Assembly (NCBI GenBank): GCA_024234215.1
Contig: JACKOQ010000005.1
Location: forward strand, 62,001 to 126,000
DNA from: Pseudomonadales bacterium
Lineage (GTDB): Bacteria > Pseudomonadota > Gammaproteobacteria > Pseudomonadales > UBA5862
Length of the DNA stretch: 64,000 bases
Reading direction: 5' to 3'
Shown here: in pieces, positions 7,840-18,763 of the stretch
How the letters are laid out: the number at the start of each line of letters is the position of its first letter
Numbering within the stretch: position 1 is the first letter of the stretch
Program-made: the position numbers and the translations under genes
Notes under the pieces: model-generated
What the model saw: only the letters and a program-made list of their open reading frames with translations
The model's database searches: none
Told to the model about the DNA's origin: nothing

Positions 7840-9516
7840 TTGACCCCCAGTCTGGACGCCGAACAGCAGCTGCCACCCTCTGCAGGGGTCACGCTCTCAT
7901 CCAGTTTTGCGCTGCTTTATCAGGGGCTGCATGAGACGTTGGTCGAGTCGGTGAAGGAGGCGCGGTCGCTGGTCGAGGAGAGTTGCCACCAGCCACGCTC
8001 GATCGCCACCCTGAGCCAACTGCTGCACCAGATCGGCGGCGCACTGCGGTTGGCGGAGCTGAAGGGCGCCATCGAGCTGGTGGATGAAATCGATGCAGTT
8101 GTCTGTGCTGCCAACAGCGAAGGGTTCGATTCACAACGGGCCACACTGCTGCTCGATGCCCTCGATACCCTGCTGCGCTACCTGGACTGCCTGCATGCAG
8201 GGCGCAAACCACTGCCGGCACTGCTGCTGAATGCGATCAACCGGGTGCGTGTCGCCAGCCGGCGCCCGCCGCTGCCGGATTCATGCTTCGATCTCGGTCA
8301 CTTTAGACCGAGTCACCCCTTGCCAGAATTTGGTGTCGCCAAAACCCAGCCGATCGACAGCCAGAAACGGCTGCGCCAACTCTATCAGGTCGGGTTGACC
8401 AACCTGTTGCGGGAACAGAATGTCGAACAGAGTCTCGGCTGGATGGCGCATGCCCTCGACCGACTGGCGCCAGGAGGGAGCAATCCATGGCGCACCACCC
8501 TGTGGCGACTCGGCAATACACTTTTGCGACGCTTCGCTCTCGACAAGAGGGTGCCGGATGACGGGGGAAAACGGCTGTTCAGCGCACTGGACCGGCAGAT
8601 CCGTCTGCAGATCGAGCAGAGCGACGAGACAGCGCTCATCGAGACATTGCGTGCATTGATCACCGAATTCGTCTATCTGCTGCGGCTCGATCGCAGCAGT
8701 GACGATGCGATCGACCAGTGGTTGACGCTGATCGCCGCCCCCGAGCTCGACCACAGTGAACGTGACCTGCTGGTCGGTCGGCTCCATCTCGATGGCGAAG
8801 ACCAGCGCACGCTGGATGCCGTGTGCGGTTCGCTGCTCAACGAGCTGCAAAGCCTGCGCCGCTACCTCGAAGGGCTGGCGATCGCTGCGCCTTTCCGGCG
8901 CGAGGTGGTGAGCAGTTTCGTTGATCAGTTCCGGGAGCTGAATGGCGCATTGCATGCCGGCAATCTCCGCGTCCCGGTTGAAGAAGGTCTGCGACTGCAA
9001 CAGGCGCTGCTGGAGTGGCTCGAATCGGGGACGGATGCGCCGCCCACCGAGGCGCAACTCAAGCAGGTCGCTGAACAGGTCGTCGCGCTCGAACAGCGGT
9101 TGATCGGGTTTCGCCATGACGATTCCGCCGCTGGTCAGCAGCCCCCGCTGCTGCGTGAAGCGAGGCAGGCATTGGCGCAGGAGGCCCAGGCCAATCTGGC
9201 GATCTGCAAGCAGGCCATCGAGAGCTATCTGAGCAGCAGGGAGCGCCTGCATCTGGCCAATCTGGCCGAGGTGCTCGACAGTGTCAGGGGCGCTGCGCTC
9301 TTTCTCGAACGCAGCGAATTGATCGAACTGATCGAGCGGGTGTTGCGGTTCATCACCCTGCTTCCGGCGCGCGATGGAGAGAATCTGCTTGCCGAGGTCG
9401 AAGCCCTGGCCGACATCCTGGTCATTCTGGAGTTCCTGTTCGGTACACCCGTCGATCAACCATTGGATGCCGCACTGCTGCAACTGGCCCGGGTGACGGC
9501 CATGACGCTGTCATGA
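7840..9516 (+). CDS. fimL: FimL-like protein (ChpA N-terminal homolog without kinase domains)
   Basis: A helical protein of about 558 residues resembling FimL and the N-terminal Hpt-like part of the pilus chemotaxis kinase ChpA. The segment LLHQIGGALRLAELKGAIELVDEID parallels the ChpA/FimL repeat, but the phospho-accepting His context of true Hpt domains is not evident. FimL in Pseudomonas supports type IV pilus function and cAMP signalling. There is no CheA kinase, CheW or receiver domain before the stop. I favour the TTG at 7840 (GGAG upstream, FimL-like length); an ATG at 7798 is also in frame. Recognition is by pattern only. Confidence 0.6.
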   Translation: MTPSLDAEQQLPPSAGVTLSSSFALLYQGLHETLVESVKEARSLVEESCHQPRSIATLSQLLHQIGGALRLAELKGAIELVDEIDAVVCAANSEGFDSQRATLLLDALDTLLRYLDCLHAGRKPLPALLLNAINRVRVASRRPPLPDSCFDLGHFRPSHPLPEFGVAKTQPIDSQKRLRQLYQVGLTNLLREQNVEQSLGWMAHALDRLAPGGSNPWRTTLWRLGNTLLRRFALDKRVPDDGGKRLFSALDRQIRLQIEQSDETALIETLRALITEFVYLLRLDRSSDDAIDQWLTLIAAPELDHSERDLLVGRLHLDGEDQRTLDAVCGSLLNELQSLRRYLEGLAIAAPFRREVVSSFVDQFRELNGALHAGNLRVPVEEGLRLQQALLEWLESGTDAPPTEAQLKQVAEQVVALEQRLIGFRHDDSAAGQQPPLLREARQALAQEAQANLAICKQAIESYLSSRERLHLANLAEVLDSVRGAALFLERSELIELIERVLRFITLLPARDGENLLAEVEALADILVILEFLFGTPVDQPLDAALLQLARVTAMTLS

Positions 9517-9629
9517 CTGTTCGCCAATTGCTCGCCGGATCGATCTGAGTTAACTTGCCAGAAAATGCAGGGTTGATTGCATCGACCCTGTGGCTTTTCA
9601 TCACAATAAAACGATCGCGAGGAGCTTTC

Positions 9630-10226
9630 ATGGCCGTTGCACTGAGAAAAGGGCAAGAACATGTGGTTGGCAAGCCACCCACTGCCGCACTGCCAACCCT
9701 GGCCTTTGGGCTTGGCTGGGATGTCAAACAGAGCTTCTCCAAAGGCGTCTTGGGCATTGGTGCCGGAAAGAGAAAGCGCGCGGTCGATCTCGATGCCTCC
9801 TGCCTGCTGTTCGATGGCAACAAGGAGTTGGTCGACCAGGTCTGGTTCCAGCAGTACCAGAGCGAAGGCGGCGCGGTCGTCCATTCGGGTGACAACCAGT
9901 CAGGCAGTGCTCCCGGGGCGGACGAGATCATCCATGTCAACCTCTCCAAGCTGCCGGACAAGGTGCAGACACTGGTCTTCACGGTCACCTGCTTCAGCGA
10001 ACTCAGTTTCGACAAGGTCGACAACGCCTTCATCTCACTGGTCGATACGGTCACCCGTGCCGAAGAGGCGCGTTTTGATCTGGCGGTAGAGGGCGGCCAA
10101 CACACTGCACTGGTGATCGGCAAGCTGACCCGCCGTGGCAGTGACTGGGTCTTCACCGCCCTCGGTGTCGAGGGCGAGGGACACACCTTCGTCAAGCTGC
10201 TGCCGCTGATCAAGACCCTGATCTGA
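9630..10226 (+). CDS. TerD-family protein
   Basis: A 198-residue protein with the TerD/TerZ/CABP fold signature: AVDLDASCLLFD near residues 50-61, HSGDNQSG, DEIIHVNLSKLP and FTVTCFSE. TerD proteins bind calcium through acidic loops and are linked to tellurite, phage or envelope-stress phenotypes. It stands alone here, with no terZABC, terB or vWA partner. The ATG at 9630 follows an AGGAG site. The N-terminal stretch before the first TerD strand (GWDVKQSFSKGVLGIGAGKRKR) is slightly longer than minimal TerD. Confidence 0.88.
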   Translation: MAVALRKGQEHVVGKPPTAALPTLAFGLGWDVKQSFSKGVLGIGAGKRKRAVDLDASCLLFDGNKELVDQVWFQQYQSEGGAVVHSGDNQSGSAPGADEIIHVNLSKLPDKVQTLVFTVTCFSELSFDKVDNAFISLVDTVTRAEEARFDLAVEGGQHTALVIGKLTRRGSDWVFTALGVEGEGHTFVKLLPLIKTLI

Positions 10227-10237
10227 CGCAGTCGCAC

Positions 10238-10266
10238 AAGGCGGCCCAGCAACGCGGGGCCGCCTT
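10238..10266 (+). terminator. hairpin after the TerD-family gene
   Basis: Perfect 10-bp stem (AAGGCGGCCC at 10238-10247, GGGCCGCCTT at 10257-10266) with a 9-nt loop, 11 bases after the stop codon. Only TTGTC follows, so the U tract is weak. Confidence 0.65.
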
Positions 10267-10396
10267 GTCACTGCCGACACGGGTTTGCGGGCTCACCAGG
10301 CGCCTCCGATCCATTGATCCAGCCGATCAGATCAGCTTCGGTTCTGAAACCCTCGAACTGAGCGCCCCACTGACGGCACCGCAGAATCCTTCACCC

Positions 10397-12706
10397 ATGC
10401 TCAGATTGCTGATCCAGAAGAGTCTGGCCGTTGTGCTGCTTCTGCCGATCGGCTGGTTCGTCTACCGCTTTCCACTGCTGCGTCCTGAACTTGCGCTCCT
10501 CTATGGCAGCTATCTGCTGCTGCTGCACAGATATCCGCGTGCCTGGCTGCTGGTGGTTCCTGCGTTGTTGCCGCTGCTCTGCCTTGCGCCTTGGAGTGGC
10601 CGGCTCTTTTTCGATGAATTCGATGCCTTGGTGCTGGCCACGCTGGCCGGGATTCTGCTCGTGGGGCAAAGAGCGCCCGTCAGGGTCGGCTGGCCACCGC
10701 TGAGGGTTCTGCTTCTGCTGAGCCTGTTTCTGCTGCTCTTCATTTTCGGTGTCCTGCGTGGACTTTGGCCCCCCCCATCGCTGGACCACAACAGTACAGC
10801 GAATTACTACAGCCCGCTCAACAGCCTGCGCAGCGGCAAGGGCTTCTTGTGGGCGTTGCTGCTGGCGTGGCTGTGGCGCTGGCAGAGCGGTTTTGACCGC
10901 GCCTCACGGCTGCTGTTTCTGCGTGGCACGACCTTGGGCGGAATGGGTGTGCTGCTGGTGGTACTGTGGGAGCGCGGTGTACTGGAAAATCTGTTTTTCT
11001 ACCAGAATCACTGGGCACTGCTGGGCAGTCTGCTCGATTTCCATACCACCAGTCGCGCCACCGCGCTGTTCTTCGACATGCATGTGGGCGGTGCCGCCAT
11101 CGATGGCTATCTGCTCTGCGCCTTGCCGCTGGTGGCGATTCACATTCTCCATGAATCGCGAGCGCTGCCGAGGGCCGTGGCGGCGATGGCCTTCTTCGGA
11201 CTGCTCTACGTGGCTCTGGTGACCTTCTCGCGTGGGCTCTATCTGGGAGTGCTCACCCTATTCGTGGTGGCGGGCCTCTGGATCGCCAGCCATGCCGGAT
11301 CGCGCTATCCGCGCATCCAGTTTCCACTCACCTTTCTCTGCCTGCTGCTGTTGCTGCTGACGAGCATGCTCTTGCAGCGTCATGGTGGCTTTCTGGCGAC
11401 CTGTGCCGCACTGGCGGCATTTTCGGGTGCGGCCCTGCTGTGGGGACAATCGGCCCGTTTGCACTGGATGGTCGGACTTGCACTGTCTGGCCTGATTCTG
11501 GGCAGCGCCACGGCACTCATCGTCCACGCCATGCTGACCAGCAAATGGGTCAGCAATACGCCGATGTTCGCCTGGACGATGGCAGCGGCAGCGACCACGA
11601 TCGTGGTCATTCTCGGGGCCGTTCTGATGCAGCGCTGGAAGCCATATCTCTCGGCGCCACGGCAATTCTCCCTGCTGCTTGCAGTCAGCCTGACGCTGGC
11701 ATTGATGGTACCGTCGATCTTCGGCTATCGGATGGAGAGCCGTTTCTCTTCATCGCTGGATGATCTGTCTGAACGCATCCAGCATGTGCGCACTTCGCTC
11801 GGCCTGATGGGCAACGATGTTCTGACTCGACTGCTGGGCGTCGGGGTCGGGCGGTTTCCAGCCTCCTACTACTGGCAGGAGGAGATTGCCAACCAGAAGG
11901 CCGTCGGCACCTTCTGGTTTCAACACGAAACGGGACACGAAAACTATCTGACCTTTGCCGGGGCCCACGATCTGCGGCTTGGTCAGGCCATCGACATGAA
12001 GCCGGCAGAGCGCTATCTGCTCAGTCTCGATGTCAGAACGGCCGACCCCGAGGCTGCGCTGTCACTGCGCATCTGCCACCGCAGGCTGATCGAGCCCTCC
12101 GAGTACAATCCGCTCTGCTGGGACAGGGGCGAAATCGTCAAGGGCACACCCGGGCAGTGGCAACACCTGCAGTTCACGGTCGACAACGAGTTTCTCGGCA
12201 GCTGGCGCAATCAGATCAAGGCACCGCTGTTCCTGCTGTTCAGCAACCGGCGTGAATACCGTTTCAATTTGATTCCGCAGACCTTTCTCGACATCGACAA
12301 CCTCTCGCTGAAGGATGCATCGGGCCGGGAACTGCTCAGCAATGGCGATTTCGAGCGCGGCATCGACCGCTGGTTCGGCTTCTACGACTTCAACCACCAG
12401 CATTGGCACATCGAGAGCCTGCTGCCGCATCTCTACTTCGAACTGGGTGGGATCGGGGTGGGTCTGTTCGGCCTGCTGATGATGGTCTCGATCATCCGCG
12501 CCAGCAGGTTGGTCGGGGCAGGGGAGCTGTTCCACGCCGCACCGATGCTGTCGCTGTGCGGAGTGCTGAGTGCCGGGATCTTCAACGGCATGATCGACGC
12601 GCCGCGGGTACAACTACTGATCTATCTGCTGCTGCTGTTGCCGTTGCTGCAACCTGGACGCTTCATGGTGCCGGCTCGGCCGGAAGGGCAGGCGCAACCG
12701 TCATGA
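10397..12706 (+). CDS. polytopic membrane protein, O-antigen ligase/polymerase-like, with periplasmic beta domain
   Basis: Large inner-membrane protein of 769 residues. The first ~490 residues hold about a dozen hydrophobic helices (LLIQKSLAVVLLLPIGWFVY onward), with the FSRGLYLG segment seen in Wzy/WaaL-type polymerases and ligases. Residues ~520-690 form a polar beta-rich stretch (LGQAIDMKPAERYLLSLDVR; LLSNGDFERGIDRWFGF) resembling a carbohydrate-binding domain, followed by two more helices. A role in extracellular glycan assembly is inferred. The ATG at 10397 precedes the first membrane helix; an upstream in-frame ATG at 10265 lies inside the terminator hairpin. No other glycan genes are adjacent. 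Confidence 0.65.
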   Translation: MLRLLIQKSLAVVLLLPIGWFVYRFPLLRPELALLYGSYLLLLHRYPRAWLLVVPALLPLLCLAPWSGRLFFDEFDALVLATLAGILLVGQRAPVRVGWPPLRVLLLLSLFLLLFIFGVLRGLWPPPSLDHNSTANYYSPLNSLRSGKGFLWALLLAWLWRWQSGFDRASRLLFLRGTTLGGMGVLLVVLWERGVLENLFFYQNHWALLGSLLDFHTTSRATALFFDMHVGGAAIDGYLLCALPLVAIHILHESRALPRAVAAMAFFGLLYVALVTFSRGLYLGVLTLFVVAGLWIASHAGSRYPRIQFPLTFLCLLLLLLTSMLLQRHGGFLATCAALAAFSGAALLWGQSARLHWMVGLALSGLILGSATALIVHAMLTSKWVSNTPMFAWTMAAAATTIVVILGAVLMQRWKPYLSAPRQFSLLLAVSLTLALMVPSIFGYRMESRFSSSLDDLSERIQHVRTSLGLMGNDVLTRLLGVGVGRFPASYYWQEEIANQKAVGTFWFQHETGHENYLTFAGAHDLRLGQAIDMKPAERYLLSLDVRTADPEAALSLRICHRRLIEPSEYNPLCWDRGEIVKGTPGQWQHLQFTVDNEFLGSWRNQIKAPLFLLFSNRREYRFNLIPQTFLDIDNLSLKDASGRELLSNGDFERGIDRWFGFYDFNHQHWHIESLLPHLYFELGGIGVGLFGLLMMVSIIRASRLVGAGELFHAAPMLSLCGVLSAGIFNGMIDAPRVQLLIYLLLLLPLLQPGRFMVPARPEGQAQPS

Positions 12707-12713
12707 GGTGAAT

Positions 12714-12746
12714 GGCTGCCCGGTGATCTCTGCTCACCGGGCAGCC
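12714..12746. terminator. strong bidirectional hairpin between convergent genes
   Basis: A 13-bp perfect inverted repeat (GGCTGCCCGGTGA at 12714-12726, TCACCGGGCAGCC at 12734-12746) separates the ligase-like gene and the GST gene. No T tract follows on either strand. Confidence 0.65.
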
Positions 12747-12756
12747 CGTGATGGCA

Positions 12757-13374
12757 TCAGGCAGTGGCGGCTGCGCTGGGGCGCTGCTTCATGCGCTCAT
12801 ACCAAGCCAGCAACTGGGTGCAGCCCGGATCGATGTTCTGTCCGACGCCACGACCGAAGTCGATGAAGGCAAAGAGCATCAGGTCAGCCAGCGTCAGCCG
12901 CTTGCCGCAGACGAACTCCTTGCCGGCCATCTGGCCATCCAGCCATTTGAGTCCATCCTGGGCCACGGCTTTCAGCCCCGGTGCCGCTTCGGGGATGATC
13001 CGCATCCGCGACTCGAACAATCTGGCCCCTTCGGCAAAGCGAAAACCGCTGCCCAGCGGTTCACAGATCTTCAGGTCGATGCGGCGGGTCCACATGCGGG
13101 TTTCGGCGCGCTCCTGGGCGCTGCTGCCGATCAGTGCCGGTTGCGGTTGCAGCTCTTCGAGATATTCGCAGATGGCCACGGTTTCGCTGATGACAGTGCC
13201 ATCGTCCAGTTCGAGTGCCGGCAGTTGACCTGCCGGATTCTTGTTCAAAAAGGGCTCCTTGCGGTTCTCTCCGGCCAACAGATCGACCGGCACGGTCTCA
13301 ATGTTGAGCCCTTTTTCGGCCATGAACAGTCGGACCAGCCGCGGATTTGGACCCATCGACGAGTAGAGTTTCAT
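12757..13374 (-). CDS. glutathione S-transferase family protein
   Basis: Cytosolic GST-fold protein of about 205 residues. The N-terminal thioredoxin-like half shows MKLYSSMGPNPRLVRLFMAE, the cis-proline segment NPAGQLPALEL and the GSH-binding ISETVAICEYLEE. The helical half includes LTLADLMLFAFIDF. This pattern suits small-molecule conjugation or a bacterial-type GST; the substrate is unknown. The ATG at 13374 is preferred because AGGAG lies 9 bases upstream; the ATG at 13380 is only three bases from it. Confidence 0.9.
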   Translation of the reverse strand: MKLYSSMGPNPRLVRLFMAEKGLNIETVPVDLLAGENRKEPFLNKNPAGQLPALELDDGTVISETVAICEYLEELQPQPALIGSSAQERAETRMWTRRIDLKICEPLGSGFRFAEGARLFESRMRIIPEAAPGLKAVAQDGLKWLDGQMAGKEFVCGKRLTLADLMLFAFIDFGRGVGQNIDPGCTQLLAWYERMKQRPSAAATA

Positions 13375-13554
13375 CTTCATCTTCTCCTGTTATTGTGATT
13401 CTCGGCAGGTGGATTGTTGCCGATAGCCCATTCGGCCACAAGTCGGCAGTCAACTGCGGTGGCCATGGGGTCATGGTCGCATCACTGCAGAAATCAGCTC
13501 TTCTCATGCATCAAAAAAACGCTCAACTCAATGTTTTATAGAGTTATTGAGTTG

Positions 13555-14032
13555 TCATCTTCGTTGATGGCGGCGAAACAGCGGCTGCGGGTCATCGCTG
13601 GCGCCCTGATAGGGGGCAGTGAAGTCATCAAAGGCGGCCAGCGCACTGTCGGGATCGAGGCTCTCTGGAAGAACCAGTGAGTCAAAGCCGCAACGACCGA
13701 GAAAATAGATCTGGTCCAGCCCGATATCACCCAGGGCGCGCAGTTCGCCGGAATAGCGGTAGTGGTCGCGCAGCAGACGGGCATAGGAGTAGCCGCGCCC
13801 ATCGGTGAAGGTCGGAAAGTGGATCGCAATCAAGGCGAAGTGGGGCAGGTCGGCGGCAATCAGCTCGGGCGGCTGATCGCAACCGAGCCAGATGCCCAGT
13901 GGCGAACCACGCTCCAGCAGCGCCTGCCGTTGCGTCTGCCAGCATTCGAGCGAAACGATCAGCTGACCCTGTGCCGGTACGGCATCGCCATCACGCAGCA
14001 GTTGCCACTGATCCTGGCAGAGCGCTCGATGC

Positions 14033-14052
<20 letters not shown>
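13555..14052 (-). CDS. DUF934 protein, sulfite-reduction partner
   Basis: A 165-residue DUF934 protein. The GRGYSYARLLRDHYRYSGELRALGD segment and the DQIYFLGRCGFDSL segment are typical of this family, which is nearly always encoded after a siroheme sulfite reductase. Its biochemical role is not established; a supporting role in assimilatory sulfite reduction is inferred from context. Its start at 14052 overlaps the 3' end of cysI by 20 bp, indicating translational coupling. Confidence 0.88.
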
Positions 14053-15700
<1,648 letters not shown>

Positions 15701-15960
15701 GGTGCAAGATTCAGCAGGTCGATCGGATCGGTGTTTTCTTCTAGCCCAAAAGCAAGCCCGCAAGGATAACAGGGAAGGCGCCCCGGCAAAAACGCCATTT
15801 CGGTGGGGAGATCACCCGCCACAGCAGGCTGACCTGCTGCAGCGGGCATGACACAATATCGGCGCGCTGAACCGAGTGAACTGGCAAGGGAAACCTGCAC
15901 CAGCTCGAGCACAAGGCGTGTTACCCCCATCAATTCACTGGACAATGAACCGGAGTCGAC

Positions 15961-17097
15961 ATGAGTCAGATCACATGGAGCGATGAGCATCACGCCTTTC
16001 GTGCAGCATTCGCCAAGTTTCTCGATACCGAGGCCGTGCCCTACCACGCCGAGTGGGAAAAAAAAGGGCAGGTCGACCGTGCCATCTGGACCAAGGCGGG
16101 TCAGAACGGCTTTCTCTGCTACACCCTGCCCGAGCAGTATGGCGGCTCCGGGGTCGACTTCCGCTATACGCTGATCGCGGTCGAAGAGGTGTCGCGCCGT
16201 TCACTCTCCGGCCTCGGCTTTGGTGTGCACTCCGACATCGTCGCGCCCTACATCCTCAAGCACAGCATCAGTGAAGAGCAGAAGATGCGCTACCTGCCCA
16301 AGCTGGCCAGCGGCGAGATGGTCGGCGCCATTGCCATGACCGAACCGGGTGCCGGTTCCGATCTGCAGAGCATCCGCACCACGGCGATCCTCGATGGTGA
16401 CCACTACGTGGTGAATGGCTCCAAGACCTTCATCACCAACGGCCAGCACTGCGACCTGCTGATCCTGGTCTGCAAGACCGACCCCACGCTGGGCGCCAAG
16501 GGCGTCAGCCTGCTGCTGGTCGAAGCCAACACCCCCGGCTTCGTCAAGGGACGCAACCTCGACAAGATCGGCATGAAGGCGCAGGACACTTCGGAACTCT
16601 TCTTCCAGGACATGCGGGTGCCCAAGGAGAACCTGCTGGGTGAAGCCGGCAAGGGGTTCGGCTACCTGATGACCGAACTGCCGCAAGAGCGGCTCACCAT
16701 CGGTGCCGGCGCCATCTCCTCGGCCGAGGTGGCCCTGGAGCGGACGCTGGAATACACCAAGGAGCGCAAGGTGTTCGGCAAGTCGGTCGCCGACTTCCAG
16801 TACAACCGCTTCAAACTGGCGGAGATGGCCACCGAGATCACCATCGGCCGCAGCTTTCTCAACCACTGCATCGAACTGCACGTCAACCGGCAGCTGGACG
16901 CCGTGACCGCCGCCAAGCTCAAGTGGTGGAGCACCGAACTGCAGAACCGCGTCATCGACCAGTGCCTGCAGATGCATGGCGGTTTCGGCTACATGTGGGA
17001 GTTCCCGATTGCCCGGCAGTTTGCCGATTCACGGGTGTCGCGCATCTATGGCGGCAGCAACGAGGTGATGAAGGAGATCATCGCCCGCACCCTTTGA
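15961..17097 (+). CDS. acyl-CoA dehydrogenase
   Basis: FAD-dependent enzyme introducing the 2,3-double bond in acyl-CoA during beta-oxidation; electrons pass to ETF. It has 378 residues, standard length. Signatures: IAMTEPGAGSDLQSIRTTA, YVVNGSKTFITNG, QERLTIGAGAISSAE and the C-terminal MHGGFGYMWEFPIARQFADSRV followed by YGGSNEVMKEIIAR. Chain-length specificity is unknown. The start ATG has GGAG upstream. The gap of about 260 bp before it holds no gene I can recognise. Confidence 0.95.
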   Translation: MSQITWSDEHHAFRAAFAKFLDTEAVPYHAEWEKKGQVDRAIWTKAGQNGFLCYTLPEQYGGSGVDFRYTLIAVEEVSRRSLSGLGFGVHSDIVAPYILKHSISEEQKMRYLPKLASGEMVGAIAMTEPGAGSDLQSIRTTAILDGDHYVVNGSKTFITNGQHCDLLILVCKTDPTLGAKGVSLLLVEANTPGFVKGRNLDKIGMKAQDTSELFFQDMRVPKENLLGEAGKGFGYLMTELPQERLTIGAGAISSAEVALERTLEYTKERKVFGKSVADFQYNRFKLAEMATEITIGRSFLNHCIELHVNRQLDAVTAAKLKWWSTELQNRVIDQCLQMHGGFGYMWEFPIARQFADSRVSRIYGGSNEVMKEIIARTL

Positions 17098-17106
17098 TGC
17101 CGAAGT

Positions 17107-17136
17107 GCCCCGCATGGAGCACCGTCCATGCGGGGC
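17107..17136 (+). terminator. hairpin after the acyl-CoA dehydrogenase gene
   Basis: Perfect 11-bp stem (GCCCCGCATGG at 17107-17117, CCATGCGGGGC at 17126-17136), ten bases after the stop codon. There is no T tract. Confidence 0.65.
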
Positions 17137-17166
17137 CCGCTGACCGACGACCCGAGGTGAAGTGAG

Positions 17167-18273
17167 ATGAGCGACAACCCCCTGCAACAGCTGCGTGCAC
17201 TGGGCCAGAGCCCCTGGTTCGACTACATCCGCCGCGAACTGATCACCTCCGGTGAGCTGGCACGACTGATCGAAAGCTCGGCCCTGGGCGGCATCACCTC
17301 CAACCCATCGATCTTCGAGGAGGCGATCACCCGGCACCATGACTATGACGCAGCCATCGCGGCCCGACTGCGCGAGCCGGTCACCGCCGAGCAGCTCTAC
17401 CATGCGCTGGTGGTCGAGGATGTTTCGCTGGCGGCAGCGGCCTTCCTGCCGCTCTATCGGCAGACGGCGGCGGCCGATGGCTATGTCAGCCTCGAAGTTT
17501 CACCCCATCTGGCCCATGACAGCACGGCAACCCTGCAACAGGCGCGGCAGCTCTGGCATGAGATCGACGCACCCAATCTGATGATCAAGGTGCCCGCCAC
17601 CCGAGCCGGGCTGCCGGCCATTCGCCAGTTGATTGCCGAAGGCATCAACGTCAATGTCACGCTGCTGTTCGGTCTGGAGCGCTATCGGGCGGTGCTCGAC
17701 GCCTTCACCGCCGGCCTCGAACAGCGCCAGCAGCAGGGGTTGCCGCTGACCGGCGTCGCCTCGGCGGCCAGCTTCTTCATCAGTCGCATCGACACGCTGG
17801 TCGATCCACAACTCGACCGGCTGGCCGCCAGCGAACCCGAGGCGACGCAGTGGCGTGGAGAGAGCGCCATTGCGCTGGCCCGACTGGCCTACCGCCACTA
17901 CCAGCAGTGGCGGAATTCCCCCCGCTGGCAGCGGCTGGCCGCCGCCGGTGCGCAACCACAACGGCTGCTGTGGGCCTCCACCTCGACCAAGGATCCGGCC
18001 TATGCCGACATCAAATATGTCGAGGCGCTGATTGGCCCGGAGACCGTCAACACCCTGCCGCCGGCGACCTTGGCCGCCTACCGCGACCATGGCCAGCCGG
18101 CCGTTCGCATCGATCAGGATGAACCGCCGGCGCAAGCGTTGGTGGCGGCGCTGACGCGACTCGGCATCGATCTGGAGCAGGTGGCGGAGCAACTGGAGCA
18201 GGAGGGGGTGCTCAAGTTCGTCGAGGCCCACGACCGCCTGCTGGCGGCACTGGCGGCGCGCTGCGGCGGGTGA
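17167..18273 (+). CDS. tal: transaldolase
   Basis: Transfers a dihydroxyacetone unit between sugar phosphates in the non-oxidative pentose phosphate pathway. It has 368 residues, the length of the longer transaldolase type. Key segments: ALGGITSNPSIFEEAI near the N-terminus, the Schiff-base lysine in NLMIKVPATRAGLPAI, INVNVTLLFGLERY, SAASFFISRIDTLVD and LLWASTSTKDPAY. The start ATG follows GAGGTGAAGTGAG. No other pentose-phosphate gene is adjacent. Confidence 0.94.
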   Translation: MSDNPLQQLRALGQSPWFDYIRRELITSGELARLIESSALGGITSNPSIFEEAITRHHDYDAAIAARLREPVTAEQLYHALVVEDVSLAAAAFLPLYRQTAAADGYVSLEVSPHLAHDSTATLQQARQLWHEIDAPNLMIKVPATRAGLPAIRQLIAEGINVNVTLLFGLERYRAVLDAFTAGLEQRQQQGLPLTGVASAASFFISRIDTLVDPQLDRLAASEPEATQWRGESAIALARLAYRHYQQWRNSPRWQRLAAAGAQPQRLLWASTSTKDPAYADIKYVEALIGPETVNTLPPATLAAYRDHGQPAVRIDQDEPPAQALVAALTRLGIDLEQVAEQLEQEGVLKFVEAHDRLLAALAARCGG

Positions 18274-18763
18274 TGATGTTTTCTGCCATTGGGGCGCGAT
18301 ATGAGGCATCCCATTGCTGGCCATATCGTGTTGGCTCGAAGGATGGTCCAGAGCATCCGACGTGCTGCTGGAGTTTTCACCAAAATTTTGCATCGAGCCT
18401 TGCCGCCCCATTCCACACGTGGATGTGTTGCCAGGCATTTCATGGAGTATGGCTGGCGCGATGAACACTCGCGGCATGGCGTGCGCAGCCGTAGTCTGTC
18501 TTCAATTCTGCACGACCCGTTTTCAGCTCGTCCGATGTTCATGCAGTCGACGGAACTCATCCACGGCACGCCAACGGCGACAAGACCAGGCCGACATCTC
18601 GATCGACGGACAAGAGAGTCACTACACAGCTTGGCACACATGAGCATTGCCATTCACGGCATCGATTCAGGTCAGATCGTCCAGGATGGCAGCTTCCATA
18701 ACGACCATCGCCCGGATAGACCGACTGCATCCTCGCAAACCCACCGCTCAAGGAGATGACAGC
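18274..18763. other. intergenic stretch with no recognisable gene
   Basis: About 490 bp between transaldolase and a decayed gene. ORFs of 100-156 residues occur in several frames, but none has a convincing ribosome site, domain or family-like composition. The stretch ends in AAGGAG (18751-18756), the ribosome site of the following pseudogene. It may be the flank of a mobile insertion. Confidence 0.4.

Noticed and set aside
18289..18759. 156-codon ORF after transaldolase
   Set aside because: No ribosome site, no motif, and overlapping ORFs of similar length in other frames.
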